A stretch of 64,000 nucleotides of DNA, taken from positions 3,483,104-3,547,103 of the forward strand of contig NC_088873.1 of the NCBI RefSeq assembly GCF_032884065.1, read 5' to 3'. A program made the translations under genes and the position numbers. The first letter of the stretch is position 1; each line of letters opens with the position of its first letter. This DNA comes from Artemia franciscana (lineage: Eukaryota; Arthropoda; Branchiopoda; Anostraca; Artemiidae). The notes under the pieces were generated by a model, which did not search any database, had not been told where the DNA came from, and saw only the letters and a list, made by a program, of their open reading frames with translations. This document shows positions 1-11,539 of this stretch, one piece after another.

Positions 1-2374
1 GTTTTTTTGTGTAAGGGAAGTAAAATTTGGTAAATTTTTAGCCCTATCTGCAACCCATATGTTAAATACACATACCGAATTCAGGTTGTTCGTGTTAGCT
101 TCAAACCCATTATGGCATGTCTGATTAAACTTTAGACCACTACTACTATCGTGGAAAATCATTATTGTAGAAATTGAAATGAACATATAGTTTAGTAGGG
201 TTCTGTTCTGTTCTTTTTTTTTTTAATAAAAAAGAAATTTTTTTTTTATTTTTAATAAAATAAAAATGAAAAAGCTTTTTTTTTAATAAGTACAAGAAGC
301 AGGGTGTTTAAAAACAGAAAAGAAACAAGTAGCAAATACCTTTTCTGTTTTTCTTGAACAAGGATTTGAAGCGAATTGAATGGAGCTTCTCAGTTTTCAG
401 GCAAGATTGTTTATTAATAAACTATTTTATTATTAATATTAATATTATTTTTTTATTTATATTTAATATTAATTACTAAAATTATTGATATAGAATTAGC
501 ACTAACTAATAATGGAGAATAAGAGATCGTTCTCTGGTTTTGGATCTTGCCACTCAAGAACAGTCCTTTCTTAGGAGTACTTGACTGTGCAGCCAAATAG
601 CTGATAATCTCAAAGTTTGCACGCTTCGGATTACTGAGTTTTGAAACTTTGGATCGAAGAAATTTATCATAAATATATCCTCAAAATCAAGCTCGTGTAA
701 AAATAGGGCTGTTTTGTTAGTTCTGCCGTTTTACCTAATTGAAAATTTGTCTCATTTTGATTTTTTACAAGTTGGGAAATCTGCTTTAAACAGAAACTCT
801 TGAGCCTTAAAAAAAGGAGAGTGGCAAAGGTACAGGCTTTGGCTTGAAACTGGGTTTTAGTTTTTTGACAAAAAAAAAACTGTGACAATAATTATAAGGT
901 TATTGCACCTGCAAAAATTGTAAAAATTGTAATAATGGGAGATAGTAAGAACCTCGACTAGAACTTTCCCTAAAGGGCTCTTAGCCAATTAGCCGCCGTA
1001 ACTAAAAAAAAAATAGTAAAAAAAAAAACGATAAAATAAGAATCAAAACTCAGTGCGTCACAATGTTTCTCTTTGTAAACAGTGTCGAGGCCTCGTGTAA
1101 CATATTGTGATCAGAGATTGTCCTTCTGTTTGAAAATCCGTCCCAAGAAAAAAAAAAACAATTTAATATTTTGAACACTCCATAGTCCATTTAATTAAAA
1201 TGCAGCAGGTCATTTCTTTTCTTTGGTAGTTAATATTTGTGAAAGCAATTAAGTGGGATGTGATAATTTCGCTCAACGGATAATTTTACTCCCCGGAAAT
1301 TTATCCATGTAGGGTAAATCAAAGAGTGAGCACGATCCTGATTTTGAACTGATATCATATCTGCCCTACATGAACTAAAATTGTTCCAATTGTTGTTTTG
1401 CGGAACAAAATGCCTGGAATCATTGATTTCTGTGGTGGAATATCTATTCATGGTTGCAGCGCTAGATGCAACCTAGTAGAAACTGAGTTCTAGCCCTTAG
1501 TATAACAAGTAAGTAATCGGATTAAAGATGCTTCTTTACTGCGTCTGGCCCTGCGGTGTATTGCTACTGCCGGGGTTGATCTCTGAGTCCCATATTACCA
1601 ATCTAAGGTCAAACCTACTGCGCCCCCACAGTACCCCATAGTATAACCTTAAGATTCAGGAACGTTATTTTTTATTTTGGTTAATTCTAATGGCGAAAAT
1701 GTATTCCGAAATAAACATTTATGAATACTAATTCAGGCTGTAAAAAAAAAAAAAAAAAAAAAAAAAAAGCTGAGTACCTGCGAAAATGGTATTGGATCAA
1801 AATAAAAATATTGGAATCACCATAACCAAAAACCCCCGTTGAAGGATTGCAGTCCCCCATCTTCAGCAACGCAGAAAAAACGTGTTTTGCGTTTAAAGCA
1901 GTTATTTGTCTCTTTTTTACTCGTTATGGGTTTTTTTTTATCGTCGCCGCTTTTTGGGTACTCAAACATTATGTGTGATCGCTTATTTGAAAGAAAGTTA
2001 TTATACCAAGTGGTTTTTGTAAGAAACAAAAGATAATATTAACGAAATGCAATTTCTGAAAAAAATAATAAAAGCTAATTTCACCTAACAGGAAACCCAA
2101 TCGAATCCACAATTTCATCACAATCGACTGGATTTTCATATTACAAGTCAGCAGCGCAATAAATTTCAGTATAGAAGATAATTTGGTTGCAGTTGTGTCC
2201 GAACTTTTTGTTTGGCAAATTATTAACTCGGTATTACAGCCAACCACTAAGTCTTCAACATTACCAGCAAAACTGGTCGTGAATGATGGAGGAATAACCG
2301 AACCTACATAGGTTGCCGCATCGTTGAGTACATTTTTGCAGTCAGAGAAAATAATGAACTAAATTATTCCGACC
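1..2374. other. Gene-free AT-rich sequence, probably PEPCK intron
   Basis: No exon or domain was recognised on either strand. The stretch holds T- and A-rich low-complexity sequence (around 215-290 and 415-490) and a run of 27 A at 1742-1768. Short open frames here have no recognisable composition or motif. Because a PEPCK exon begins at 8028 in mid-gene, this region is inferred to be part of an upstream PEPCK intron. Confidence 0.5.
1540..1600 (+). repeat. Possible tRNA-derived SINE head
   Basis: A local GC-richer patch carries an A-box-like TGGCCCTGCGG at 1546-1556 and a B-box-like GGTTGATCTC at 1574-1583, about the spacing of a tRNA internal promoter. It does not fold into a convincing tRNA, so a decayed tRNA-derived SINE is the more likely reading. 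Evidence is limited to the two boxes. Confidence 0.25.
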
Positions 2375-3225
2375 AAAAGTCGGAATAAGTGAAGGTAAAG
2401 CGGTGATGTTGGGTAACAAGAAGATTGATCAAGTGGACTGCTGATCAAGTGGATGGCATAGACAGGTTCTGACAGATTGCTAAAGATCTTCCTTGCTGGC
2501 CAATCGTTTAGGGCCAAAAGAAAAGTAGGTCGTCCCTTAATTGGGTGGGAGGAAAGTTACTTTTAAAAGGGGCAACTGGTGTTTTCCTAGGACTAAAAAT
2601 AGGAATAAGTGAAGGTGAAGAGGTGATGTTGGGTAACGAGAAGATCGATGAAGTAGACAGCTTCACCTACCTCGATAGAAATAATAATAAGACAGTGGGT
2701 ACGGTAAAGATGTTAAAAGTAGAATAGCCTAGGCTCAGGATATTTTTTCACATTTGAAAAAAGTTTGTCAGAATAGGAACATAGGTCTGCGAGCCAAGAT
2801 TGGAATATTGGAAGCTACTGTGATAAAAAATATTGCTCTGAAGCGTGGGCGCTCCGAAAACCGAAGGGAATTTGTTAGATGTTTTCCATAGATATTGTTT
2901 TGGATACCCAAGTGACTAACCGTATCTCCAACACTAAGCTGTACGATAAATGTGGTTCAATCCCGCTTTCTATGCCTATAACTAGAGAAAGGTTGAGATG
3001 GTTTATATAAGTCCTGATAGATTGCTAAAGATCTTCCTTACTGGCCAATCGCTTAGGGCCAAACGAAAAGCGGGTCGTCCCTGAATTGGGTGGGAGGATG
3101 TCATAAGGGAAGTTTTAGGGATAATGGGAACTTCCTGAGAGAGTGTACAGAGGAGCCCTTGAATCGATTGGGATGAAGGAGTGTGCGTAGCTACGGTAGC
3201 CTGAGGTAGCTTTGTGTTAGTAGTA
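2375..3225 (+). mobile_element. Two tandem C-terminal fragments of a non-LTR retrotransposon
   Basis: Translated pieces match the region after the reverse transcriptase core of endonuclease/RT-type LINEs: SEGEEVMLGNEKID, then a SFTYL-type strand, then a RAKRKAGRP basic stretch and a tryptophan-rich GWE segment. The fragment appears twice. A short, internally rearranged copy at about 2380-2560 jumps from the VMLGN motif straight to the AKRK segment, and a longer copy follows at 2580-3225. Both have frameshifts and stops. The 3' end is the TAG-rich tail shared by the copies at 4.2 and 6.2 kb. No RT catalytic core is present. The clade (RTE- or Jockey-like) cannot be fixed from this part. Confidence 0.75.
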
Positions 3226-3249
3226 GAATAGTAAAAATTTCGTATAATG

Positions 3250-4040
3250 CTGTAACGTAATAAAATGGAAGTTTATGGTGCCGTAGCGGTCATACGAAGC
3301 CCTATGAAACTATCTTCAAAGTAACTTTCTTTGTTTAATTTATGTATGCTTTTAAGGGGCAACTATGATTAATGTGTATTACACAGAAGGAAAAGCCTTT
3401 GACTTTTTCAAGTTGGAATAGTAAAGAACGAACCCCAAGGAATCAGGCAGCGAAGTCGTTTTTTTAGTATCAATGACACCATCACGAATTAACACTTATA
3501 TTGTTAATGAGACGCGACCTGACATATTTTTATACACTAACGGTGTGACGTAATTATATGCTGGTGGCACAGATGTCTATATAACTAACGTCACCATATA
3601 GTTTTACTTTTAACGTCATTCACGTTTGTAACCTACGATTATGACTTCATTAATCATCTTGTATACGGAGATGCGATTGTTTGTCAAAAAAATTGATTTT
3701 ATTTTAAATATGGTATGTTGTTAGTTACGAAAGGCATTAGCTAAACTAATTCCATTTAAAATGGTCCACTAAACAGCTCTATGGTGACCCAGAGCCCTGC
3801 TAATAGTGGAGGAAAGACAAACGGAAAAAAAAACAGAAAACATTGGTGCTCATGCGAAAAAAGAAGTCATTTTCCTTGTTGTTCAAGCCGGGGGACACGG
3901 TTTTTGGAGATGGCCATTCCAATGGTGTGCTTTTTATTTCTTTACAACTTTTTTTCAAAATTATTAATTTTGGGTTACCATGGGGTTCCTCCTTTGCTAG
4001 TTAGCTGCGGTAGTACGTCCTTTACTAGGTAAAGTATTTG
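3250..4040 (+). repeat. Dispersed repeat block, copy A
   Basis: This block resembles 6830-7500 in the same order: an AAGGGGCAACTAT segment, an AGGCAGC..AAGTCGTT segment, two TAACGTCA/TGACGTCA-like words, a TTGTATACG..ATGC segment and an AACAGCTCT..GTG segment. Its last part also resembles 30345-30490. Like copy B it lies directly downstream of a LINE tail. The 83-codon open frame at 3781-4032 falls inside it and is probably not a gene. Confidence 0.6.
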
Positions 4041-4174
4041 ATTTATCCATTGTTTCTTTTTTTTGGCAAGAGCCAGATTAGTGAAGTCTCTATCGATCAA
4101 ACCATAATAATAGCATTCCAGAGTGCTCCCTGTTGCCTAAAAATATAAGATAGCATTTATCCCAACAAAATGAA

Positions 4175-4610
4175 ATGTATAACAAATATGCATTCAGTAT
4201 TAATGCTCAGCAGTCAACAGCCCATGGATTGTTCTGGCGTACCCGGTTGACCGGCCTTATTTCAAACAGTAGGCTGTACGGAAGATGGAGTTCAATCCCA
4301 CTTTCTAGGGCCATAATGAAAGAAGGGTTGAGATGGCTAAGGCACGTTCTGTGGATGAAGGATGACAGATTGCCGAGGATTATACTTTTCGCCCAACCGT
4401 CAAGAGCTAAACGGAATACAGGTTGTCCTCGTATGGAATGGGAGGATGCTATAAAGAACGATTTAAAGGAAACGGGAACTTCCTAGGAGGGTGTAAAGAG
4501 GGAGGCCTTGAATAGATTAGAATAGAGGAAGAGTGTACGTAGCTGTGTTGGCCTCAGGCGGTTTGTTGCTGCGGTGAGTTGTTAGTAATTGTAGTAGTAG
4601 TAGTCAACAG
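4175..4610 (+). mobile_element. Non-LTR retrotransposon C-terminal fragment
   Basis: An open frame at 4175-4486 contains SNSRLYGRWSSIPLSRAI, GLRWLRHVLWMKDDRLP, PSRAKRNTGCPRMEWED and LKETGTS. This is the carboxy-terminal tail of the same LINE family as the 2.4- and 6.2-kb fragments. It is better preserved than those, but it lacks everything upstream and ends in a TAGTAGTAG tail near 4600. The first 20 or so codons are not part of the match. It is a 5'-truncated copy with no enzymatic domain left. Confidence 0.8.
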
Positions 4611-5261
4611 GAACAATATCAAATATGCTCTATGGCCGGGAGCGCAGGGAAAAAGAAACGAAAAAAAGAATCTAAGTGATTCCCATTAACATTAACCCAT
4701 CCACGATACACAAAGTTAAACAAGGCAATGCACCGGCTGGTAGTGGTTTCTTTTATGTTTTTTGATTTTAAAACTTGGCACTCAAAAGTTAAATTAAAGA
4801 AGTGAAAGACATATGAGGCTCAGTTCGTCATTCTGAGAATGACAGTTGATTCATTTTGATTTGTTTTTCTTTGATTCGCGACAGCTCATTGTTTTGGAGT
4901 GGCAACGTTCAACTTAGTTGTTACCACAGTGTGGGACGAAGTCGAATCCTTCAGGTTTGAAGCAGAATCAGTTCACCACAGCACTGTGGCAACTGATTAG
5001 GTAAAGATACAATTCAGTTTGTGGTTTCTAAGACGTGGTATTAATGTTAGAACAAATACACCATATTCTTATCATATTTCATCTCAAAACCTATGAAATT
5101 CAAGTAATACCACCCCCGCCCATTCCTTATTGTCTATCCTATTTCAAGACTTGACTGATCCAATGCCAATCCTTACATTTGAAAGTTCTGTACAGTTCTA
5201 GAACCGCTCAAAATTGTAAATGATAGCGGTAGACTCATTTAAAGCAGAGGCATGGAAGAAT
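4611..5261. other. No feature seen
   Basis: Unique-looking AT-rich sequence between a LINE fragment and a type I element. No exon, RNA gene or repeat was recognised. Confidence 0.4.
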
Positions 5262-5937
5262 ATCAAACAGTTCGTGGTAACGAACTGTAAGTAAGGAGCG
5301 ACCTGGCACGAAATTTTGACAACAATATATACTTCAAAAGAATCGGATTTTTACGCTGATTTTAAATATATAAGTTTCATCAAATTTAGTCTTACCCATT
5401 AAAAGTTACGAGTTTGAGAAAATTCGCCCTATTTTTGAAAAAAGGGGGAAACACCCCATAAAAGTCATAGAATCTTAATGAAAATCACTATCAGATTCAG
5501 CGTATCACAGAACCCTACTGTGGCAGTTTCAAGCTCATATCTACAAAAACGTGGAATTTGTAATTTTTTTACCAGAAGAAAGATCGCGGATGCGCATTTA
5601 TTTGTTTATCTGTTTGTTTGTTTTTTTTATTTTCTTCCCAGGGATGAGAGTGTCGATCCGGTGGTTCTAGAATGTTGTGAGAGGGCTCATTTTAACGCAA
5701 ATTAAAAGTTCTAGTGTCTTTTTTATGTGACCAAAAATATTGGAGGGCAACTAGCCCCCCTCCTACGCCTATTCTTCCCAACTCTACTTTTTAAAACAAT
5801 AAAATTTTTAGCGTAATGAGCGGAGCGTTGAGGAGGGAACAGCCCCTTTCATATACGGAATAATTTCTGTTCGTTTTAAGTTTTAATGTCACTCCTTACT
5901 TTCAGTTTAAAAAAAGCTTGTTTTTTTTCTATTTAAT
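5262..5937 (+). mobile_element. Type I hairpin-ended element, short copy
   Basis: It starts with ATCAAACAG and a hairpin, CAGTTCGTGGTAACGAACTG (8-bp stem, 4-base loop). After that come a GTAAGGAGCGAC word, a central segment with TTCCCAGGGATGA and GGCTCATTTTAACG, and a TTGGAGGGCAACTAG segment. It ends with TTTTAATGTCACTCC, a T-rich run and ATTTAAT. Compared with 10540-11529 it has lost the second half of its central module. No reading frame is conserved between copies, so it is non-autonomous. Confidence 0.75.
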
Positions 5938-6199
5938 AGTAATTAAGAAACAGCGATTAATAGAGAAGCAAAAGTCAAGTTTGGTTCAATATCTAGAAAG
6001 GGGTTTGTCCGAAAAATTTGGACATTAATTTATTTTTCAAAATAGGGAAAAGAACTTTGCCAACAGCGCTAAAAATTGAAAAATCAAATAAAGGTTTGTT
6101 TGTAACTTAGGTGCTAATGGTGTTTTTTTTAGGGCTTGTCAGGTATAGTTCACTACAGTAGTATCCTATATGAAAATTTAAACAAAAAGAAAGAATTTG

Positions 6200-6805
6200 T
6201 GGAGGTTTTAGGGTGCAAGTTCAGGGTGCAAGAATGGAATGGAAAATTTATGTCAAGAAGACTAATTCGCTAAGGGTACGAATAAGTGAAGGTGAAGAGG
6301 TGATGCTAGGTAACGAAAAGATCGATCAAATCGATAGCTTCACTTGCCTAGGTAGTATTACTAATAAGAATGGTTGGTACAGTCAAAATGTTGATAGTAG
6401 AAAAGCCAAGGTGCAGGGTGTTTTTCACAGTTGGAAAAAGTTTGGAAAAATAGGAAGATAAGTATGCGAACCAAGATTAGAATTTTGGAAGCTACAGTAA
6501 TGACAGTTATCAAATATGGTCCTGAGGCGATGGCGCTCCGAAAAACGGAGAATTTGCTTGAAACTTTCCAGAGAAATTGTCTACGGAATGTTTTGGGTAC
6601 TCAGCAGACTGACCCCTTTCTTAAATAGTAAGCTATATGAAAAACGGTGTTCAGTTCCGCTTTCTAATGCTATTTTTTAGAGAAAAAAGGGTGTAAAGAG
6701 GGGGGCTTTGAATAGATTGTGATTGAGGGGTGCGTGTTTAGCTGTGTTGGCTTCAGGACGCTTGATGCTGCAGTGAGTTATTGCTAGTAATAGTAGTTAT
6801 AAAAA
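6200..6805 (+). mobile_element. Non-LTR retrotransposon C-terminal fragment
   Basis: Frames at 6213-6461 and 6431-6628 carry ISEGEEVMLGNEKIDQIDSF, then VWKNRKISMRTKIRILEATV, KYGPEAMALRKTENLLETF and RNCLRNVLGTQQTD. This is the thumb and tail region of the same LINE family as at 2.4 and 4.2 kb. One frameshift near 6450 separates the two frames. The expected RAKRK segment is deleted, and the copy ends in a short TAG-rich tail at about 6800. Confidence 0.8.
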
Positions 6806-6819
6806 TGTCGTGGGACATA

Positions 6820-7500
6820 ATAAAACAGAAATGTCATGAAGCTTCCGCGTCATATGAAACCCCATAAAACTCTCTTGATGTAACTGATGAATGCTTCTAA
6901 GGGGCAACTATAGCTGATGTGTATATTGCACATAGTAAAGAACGATTTGTTATAATTGTAAACAATGAGCACCAGGGAATAAGGCAGCAAAGTCGTTCTT
7001 TATCATGATATAACATTGCGAATTACCAATTTAAAAAGCTAATGCGGTGTAACCCGTCGCCCTTTCATATACTGATGGTACTGACGTCATTGTAACTTAC
7101 GTCATCATAATATTTTTTTACTCTCAAGGTCATTTATGGTTGTAACCTACAGCATGACGTCGTATATCGTCTTGTATACGAAAATGCAGTTTGTTGTCAA
7201 AAAATTGATTTTGTTTAATTTTTTTGTTTTTTAATTCTAAAAGGTACTAGATTTTGCAATTTTCTTTAAAATGAGCGTTTGAACAGCTCTTTCGGATGTT
7301 CCGGTGCCCCACTCGCAGCGTAGGGGAAAAACGGAATAAAGACGACATCAGTGCAACCTATTGTTCATGCCTGAGGGCTGCATCCCTGTACAGTATTTTT
7401 GATCCTAGCGATTTCAGTTGATACACTTCTTACTTAGATCCTATTCTTTTTCAAAGTAATTAATGTTGGGTTACTATGGGCCATGTTCGCCCTTTACTAG
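6820..7500 (+). repeat. Dispersed repeat block, copy B
   Basis: Homologous in order to 3250-4040, including AAGGGGCAACTATAG, TAAGGCAGCAAAGTCGTT, a perfect TGACGTCA at about 7083, GTATACGAAAATGC and GAACAGCTCT. As in copy A it follows a LINE tail directly, so the LINE fragment plus about 700-800 bases were probably duplicated together or belong to one larger element. Confidence 0.6.
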
Positions 7501-8027
7501 GTTACACCTACCGCTGCAACTACGACATAATAATTTGCCGTCGTTTTATAAGTTTTAAGTTATATTTCTTTGTCAGGGGGTTGGCGTACAAATTGCTTAT
7601 CCATTTTCCGGATGCGATGCCTTATTCAATCTTAATAATTATTGAATTTATCAAATAATTAAAATTAATAAGTATTGATATTTATAATTATTAGTTGGTT
7701 GTTAATTCATAATACTTACCAATCAGGTAATTTTTATCTAATGAAAAATAATAATTTATATAAATATGAAATCTGTTGAGCTTACTTTACTAATTGATAA
7801 AGATTCTGAAATACAATGATCATCCCTTTTTTCTATCTATTCATTTCTTAGTAATAATTTTGTGTTAGAAACTTTCGTAAGCCATTAGTTTGTTGTTATT
7901 TTTTTTACCTTATTACCTACGGTTTTATTTTCAAATTTACTTAACTTACAAATTTATAATTTTGTCAATTTGTAATATATTTAATTTATATTTGTAAATT
8001 TAAATTTACAACTATACTTAATTTTAG
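7501..8027. other. AT-rich intron sequence before PEPCK exon
   Basis: Very AT-rich, with no repeat or gene recognised. It ends in the acceptor AATTTTAG at 8020-8027. Confidence 0.5.
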
Positions 8028-8182
8028 GCACAAACATGGAAACCAATCCCAATGCAATGAAAACCTGTGAAAAGAATACAATATTCACTAACGTTGCCAA
8101 AACCTCAGATGGTGGTGTCTTTTGGGAAGGTATGGAAAAAGAGGTTTCACCCGATGTTTCAATTACCTCCTGGCTTGGTGAG
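8028..8182 (+). CDS. Pepck: Phosphoenolpyruvate carboxykinase (GTP), internal exon 1 of 5 visible
   Basis: PEPCK decarboxylates and phosphorylates oxaloacetate to phosphoenolpyruvate using GTP, the committed step of gluconeogenesis and glyceroneogenesis, in cytosol or mitochondria. The exon translates as ..[19 protein letters not shown].. followed by [15 protein letters not shown] and ITSWLGE. This is the highly conserved PEPCK block just after the nucleotide-binding region. The acceptor AG is at 8026-8027 and the exon needs one base from the previous exon. The donor GTAAGC starts at 8183, leaving phase 0. The N-terminal ~340 residues, including the phosphate-binding kinase loop, are not in the window. 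A 7.8-kb intron follows. Cytosolic or mitochondrial location cannot be told without the N terminus. Confidence 0.95.
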
Positions 8183-9146
8183 GTAAGCTAAATTTTATCC
8201 ACCTTCTAAATTAAGAAGTGTTTTGCAGTATTCAGCTACAGCAAAGTAAAAGAAAAAGGTATATTAACCATCCTCACTGTTTGGTCACAGATAAGTCTAA
8301 GGTAACCCATGACCTAATTCCTTGGTCAAACAGGTACATTTTAGTGAAAAGGCGAAAGTTTTGTAACATGCAGCTTTTTTTACAGATGGCTCGTGCATCT
8401 GCTTCATTCATTTATGTCGGGTGCATATAAATGATTTTGCGAAACCGAAAACCGGTCAAAGGCTCTCACAGAAAGCGTAATTCGTCTGTGTGTGTGAACA
8501 ATTGTGCATTCCTAGATGCGCAAAACTAACGCACTAGTTCTACCTTGCGATGTCGTCTTTCCAAGACCACGCTGCCTTTCTATGATGGAACAAGAACCCA
8601 GTTATAACCCTCTAAGCAAATGAATCGGAAGCTTGCTGTGACCCGGGAATTATTATTTTGTTTTGTTTAAATATAGTTTGTTGTAATTTTAATACTTTAG
8701 TTTCTCTACGGATTTCTACTGATGATATTGATGACTGACTGTGTCGTCAAAATAGCAATAGGTTTCTAATAAAAGGACCTATCCCTATTGGAACATTTAT
8801 GGGTTTCATAAAAAAAAACCCACAATAAGGAAAACTCACTTCTTGAAAATCATTGAAAAACAGTGGCATAAAAAGGTAAATTTTTAGGTTTTTGGCATCT
8901 ATCGATTTGTGACATCATCCATTAATTGACGGTATCCAATTAAACTCGGTTTTCACAGGAGTATGTTTACGGTTCGCTTCTGTTTTGGATCATATTTGAG
9001 AAATATATTTTTCCCGCCCGGAGTATTTGATTTGAAATGGATACATGCTTCCTTTTCAAAAAATGTGCAAAGTTGACTGTGCATTATAAGTATTGTTTTA
9101 GATAGGCATTCAAACAAGTCTTTTTTTAAGAAATTTTCTTCGCAGA
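8183..9146. other. PEPCK intron, no feature seen
   Basis: Start of the 7,773-base intron. No repeat family recognised; the 70-codon frame at 8218-8430 has no recognisable motif. Confidence 0.4.
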
Positions 9147-9437
9147 CACCAAAAGCAAGAAGAACAATAGGGGATTTCTCAAGACAGTGGGAAACAAATT
9201 AGAATGAATATTAGAATGAACGAGTCCTGGTTGAACTTCGCTGAGGTAAGGATGCTGGGACTGTTGATTGAAAAATTTTTCATTTTAGTTTTATTGATTT
9301 TATTCTGTTGTAAGTTGTTTCTTCTTATATATTTTTGTATTGCTGAAGACGGCCCTTTGACATAGAGCCGAAATATTCATTCTAATTTGTTTCCCATTGT
9401 CTTGAGAAGTTCCCTACTGTTCTTCTTGTTTTTGGTG
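9147..9437. repeat. 66-bp inverted repeat with hammerhead-like core
   Basis: Bases 9147-9212 and 9372-9437 are near-perfect reverse complements (about 60 of 66 positions), separated by 159 bases. Just inside the right arm, CTGAAGA at 9343-9349 is followed by CGGC, a loop and GCCGAAAT at 9367-9374. This is close to the CUGANGA / stem / GAAA order of a hammerhead ribozyme core, with one extra base. Such motifs occur in the terminal repeats of Penelope-like elements, but no PLE coding sequence is visible here. The inverted repeat is certain; the element class is inferred. Confidence 0.65.
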
Positions 9438-10539
9438 TTTGTGATGGAAAGGCAGTGAGGTCTTAATCGCTATTTAAATTTTCTTCGGAGAAATGTCTCG
9501 TTCAATCGGAGGTTCTACCCTCAACTATCAGTGACGTTAATTGGCTGTTTTTGCTTAACAGTGCTGTAGCCCTCTGCCTGACCTTAGTTTCTGTCTTGCC
9601 AAGTAGCTGCATAAGCTGAATTACCAGCTGCATGAGTGTATAACAGCTATTCTCAACACGGCTCCTATTTCAAGAAATTGGAACTGATGCGACTTAACTT
9701 CCTGCTACCTTACTTAGGCTGTCTGAGGTAAACAAGTTCATATGAGGGTTCTTTCCTCATTATAGATGCTATGTTTTATTTTATTGTTGACCGTAATATC
9801 GGTAATCAAAGTAAAATCAAAGTTACTAAGTTCAGGGTTTAATTTGGTTTATAGTCTTGTCAAGTAGTTGCATACGACATGTAAAAGTTTAAACAGATTA
9901 GATTTGTTCATTTCTATACAGTGACCCCTGGGTTCAGTTTTAAAAGCCCAGCCACAATGAGAAAAAATGCATGGATTTATTTTACGGAAAAACAAATATT
10001 ATTGAATGAGAGTCGATTCCAGGGGCCGTACATCGATCCCTAAAGTCTCTCAGGGTACCTAAAGTCATAGTGGTCTTTAAAAAAGCCTATTTTTGAAAAA
10101 CTTCCTAATGTCCTTATTTTCAGTGCGTCAGCTTGCCAACACATTACCATAGACATTGCCTTTTTGGTTTACAATATTTCATTGTCATTTGATAGGTTCG
10201 TTACTGCCCCCTGTCATTTTGATCATGGCGTGAAGTAAGTATTTAGATGGCAGTTTCTCTTTCGATTCAGAAATTTGAAATGTAGTGTCGCATGCATTCT
10301 GGAATGTGCTGATTTTAGGAAAGGCCTCTTTAGGTGCGCATATGGATATTTGGATTAAAATGTTACAGATCAGCTTATTATTATAGTGAAAAGTTAGTTT
10401 CTGGTTAGAGTGCAGTCATTTGAAGTTACACTAACTTGTTGTAGTCCTATCAGCCCAGTCAGGAACACAATATTTTTTCTATAGTCAGATAAAGTCAGGA
10501 ACGCAGTATTGTGCCACAGTCTCCTTTCATATGGCGTTA
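9438..10539. other. PEPCK intron, no feature seen
   Basis: No gene, RNA or recognised repeat. The sequence looks unique at this scale. Confidence 0.4.
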
Positions 10540-11529
10540 ATCAAGCAGTTCGTGGTAACGAACTGTAGTAAGGAGCGACCCGGCTCAATAGTAACCAAAA
10601 GTCTAAAAAATGGAATTTTGGTACCAATAGCTACATCAAAAGAATCGCATTTTAATGCTGATTTTAAATATATAAGTTTCATCAAGTTTAGTCTTACCCA
10701 TCAAAAGTTACGAGCCTGAGAAAATTTGCGGTTATTTTAGAAAATAGGGGGAAACACCCCCTAAAAGTCATAGAATCTTAACGAAAATCACGCCATCAGA
10801 TTCAGCGTATCAGAGAACCCTACTGTAGAAGTTTCAAGCTCCTATCTACAAAAATGTAGAATTTTATATTTTTTGCCAGAAGGCAGATCACGGATGCGTG
10901 TTTATTTGTTTTTTTGTTGTTGTTTTTTTGTTTTTTTCCCAGGGGTGATCGTATCGACCCAGTTGTCCTAGAATGTTGCGAGAGGGCTCATTCTAACGGA
11001 AATGAAAAGTTCTAGTGCCCTTTTTAAGTGACCAAAAAAATTGGAGGGCACCTAGGTCCCCTCCCACGCTAATTATTTTCCCAAAGTCAACGGATCAAAA
11101 TTCTGAGATAGCCATTTTATTCAGCGTAGGCGAAAAACCTTATAACTATGTCTTTTGGGACGACTTACTCCTCACAGTCCCCGTGGGAGGGTTACAAGTT
11201 CAAAACTTTGACCAGTGCTTACATATAGTAATGGTTATTGGGAAGTGTACAGGCGTTTTCAGGAGGATTTTTTGGTTGGAGACAGGGGTTGAGAAGAGGG
11301 GAATATGCTGGGGGAACTTTCCATCGAGGAATTACTGTTTTAAAATATAGTTTTCCATAGTTTTTTACTGTTTTAAAATATAGAGTTAAGAGAAAGAGTC
11401 AAACTTTAGCGTAAAGAGCGGGGTGTTGAGTAGGAAAAGCCCCTTTCATATACGGAGTAATTTCTGTTCGTTTTAAGTTTTAATGTCGCTCCTTACTTTC
11501 ATTTAAAAAACTTGTTTTTTTTATTTAAT
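10540..11529 (+). mobile_element. Type I hairpin-ended element, long copy
   Basis: This is the best-preserved plus-strand copy of type I. In order it holds ATCAAGCAG with the terminal hairpin CAGTTCGTGGTAACGAACTG; TAGTAAGGAGCGACC; a block ending in CATCAAAAGTTACGAGCCTG; a CCAGAAGGCAGATCACGG block; a module with GAGAGGGCTCATTCTAACGG, TTGGAGGGCACCTAG and GAGATAGCCATTTT; a GTGGGAGGG segment; and a terminus of TTTTAATGTCGCTCC, T-rich run and ATTTAAT. Its frames are broken and not shared by other copies. It lies in the PEPCK intron. Confidence 0.8.
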
Positions 11530-11539
11530 TCAAAATGAA

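Noticed and set aside
7600..8027. Additional PEPCK exon upstream of 8028
   Set aside because: I searched by eye for the conserved kinase-loop segments and did not see them anywhere in 1-8027.
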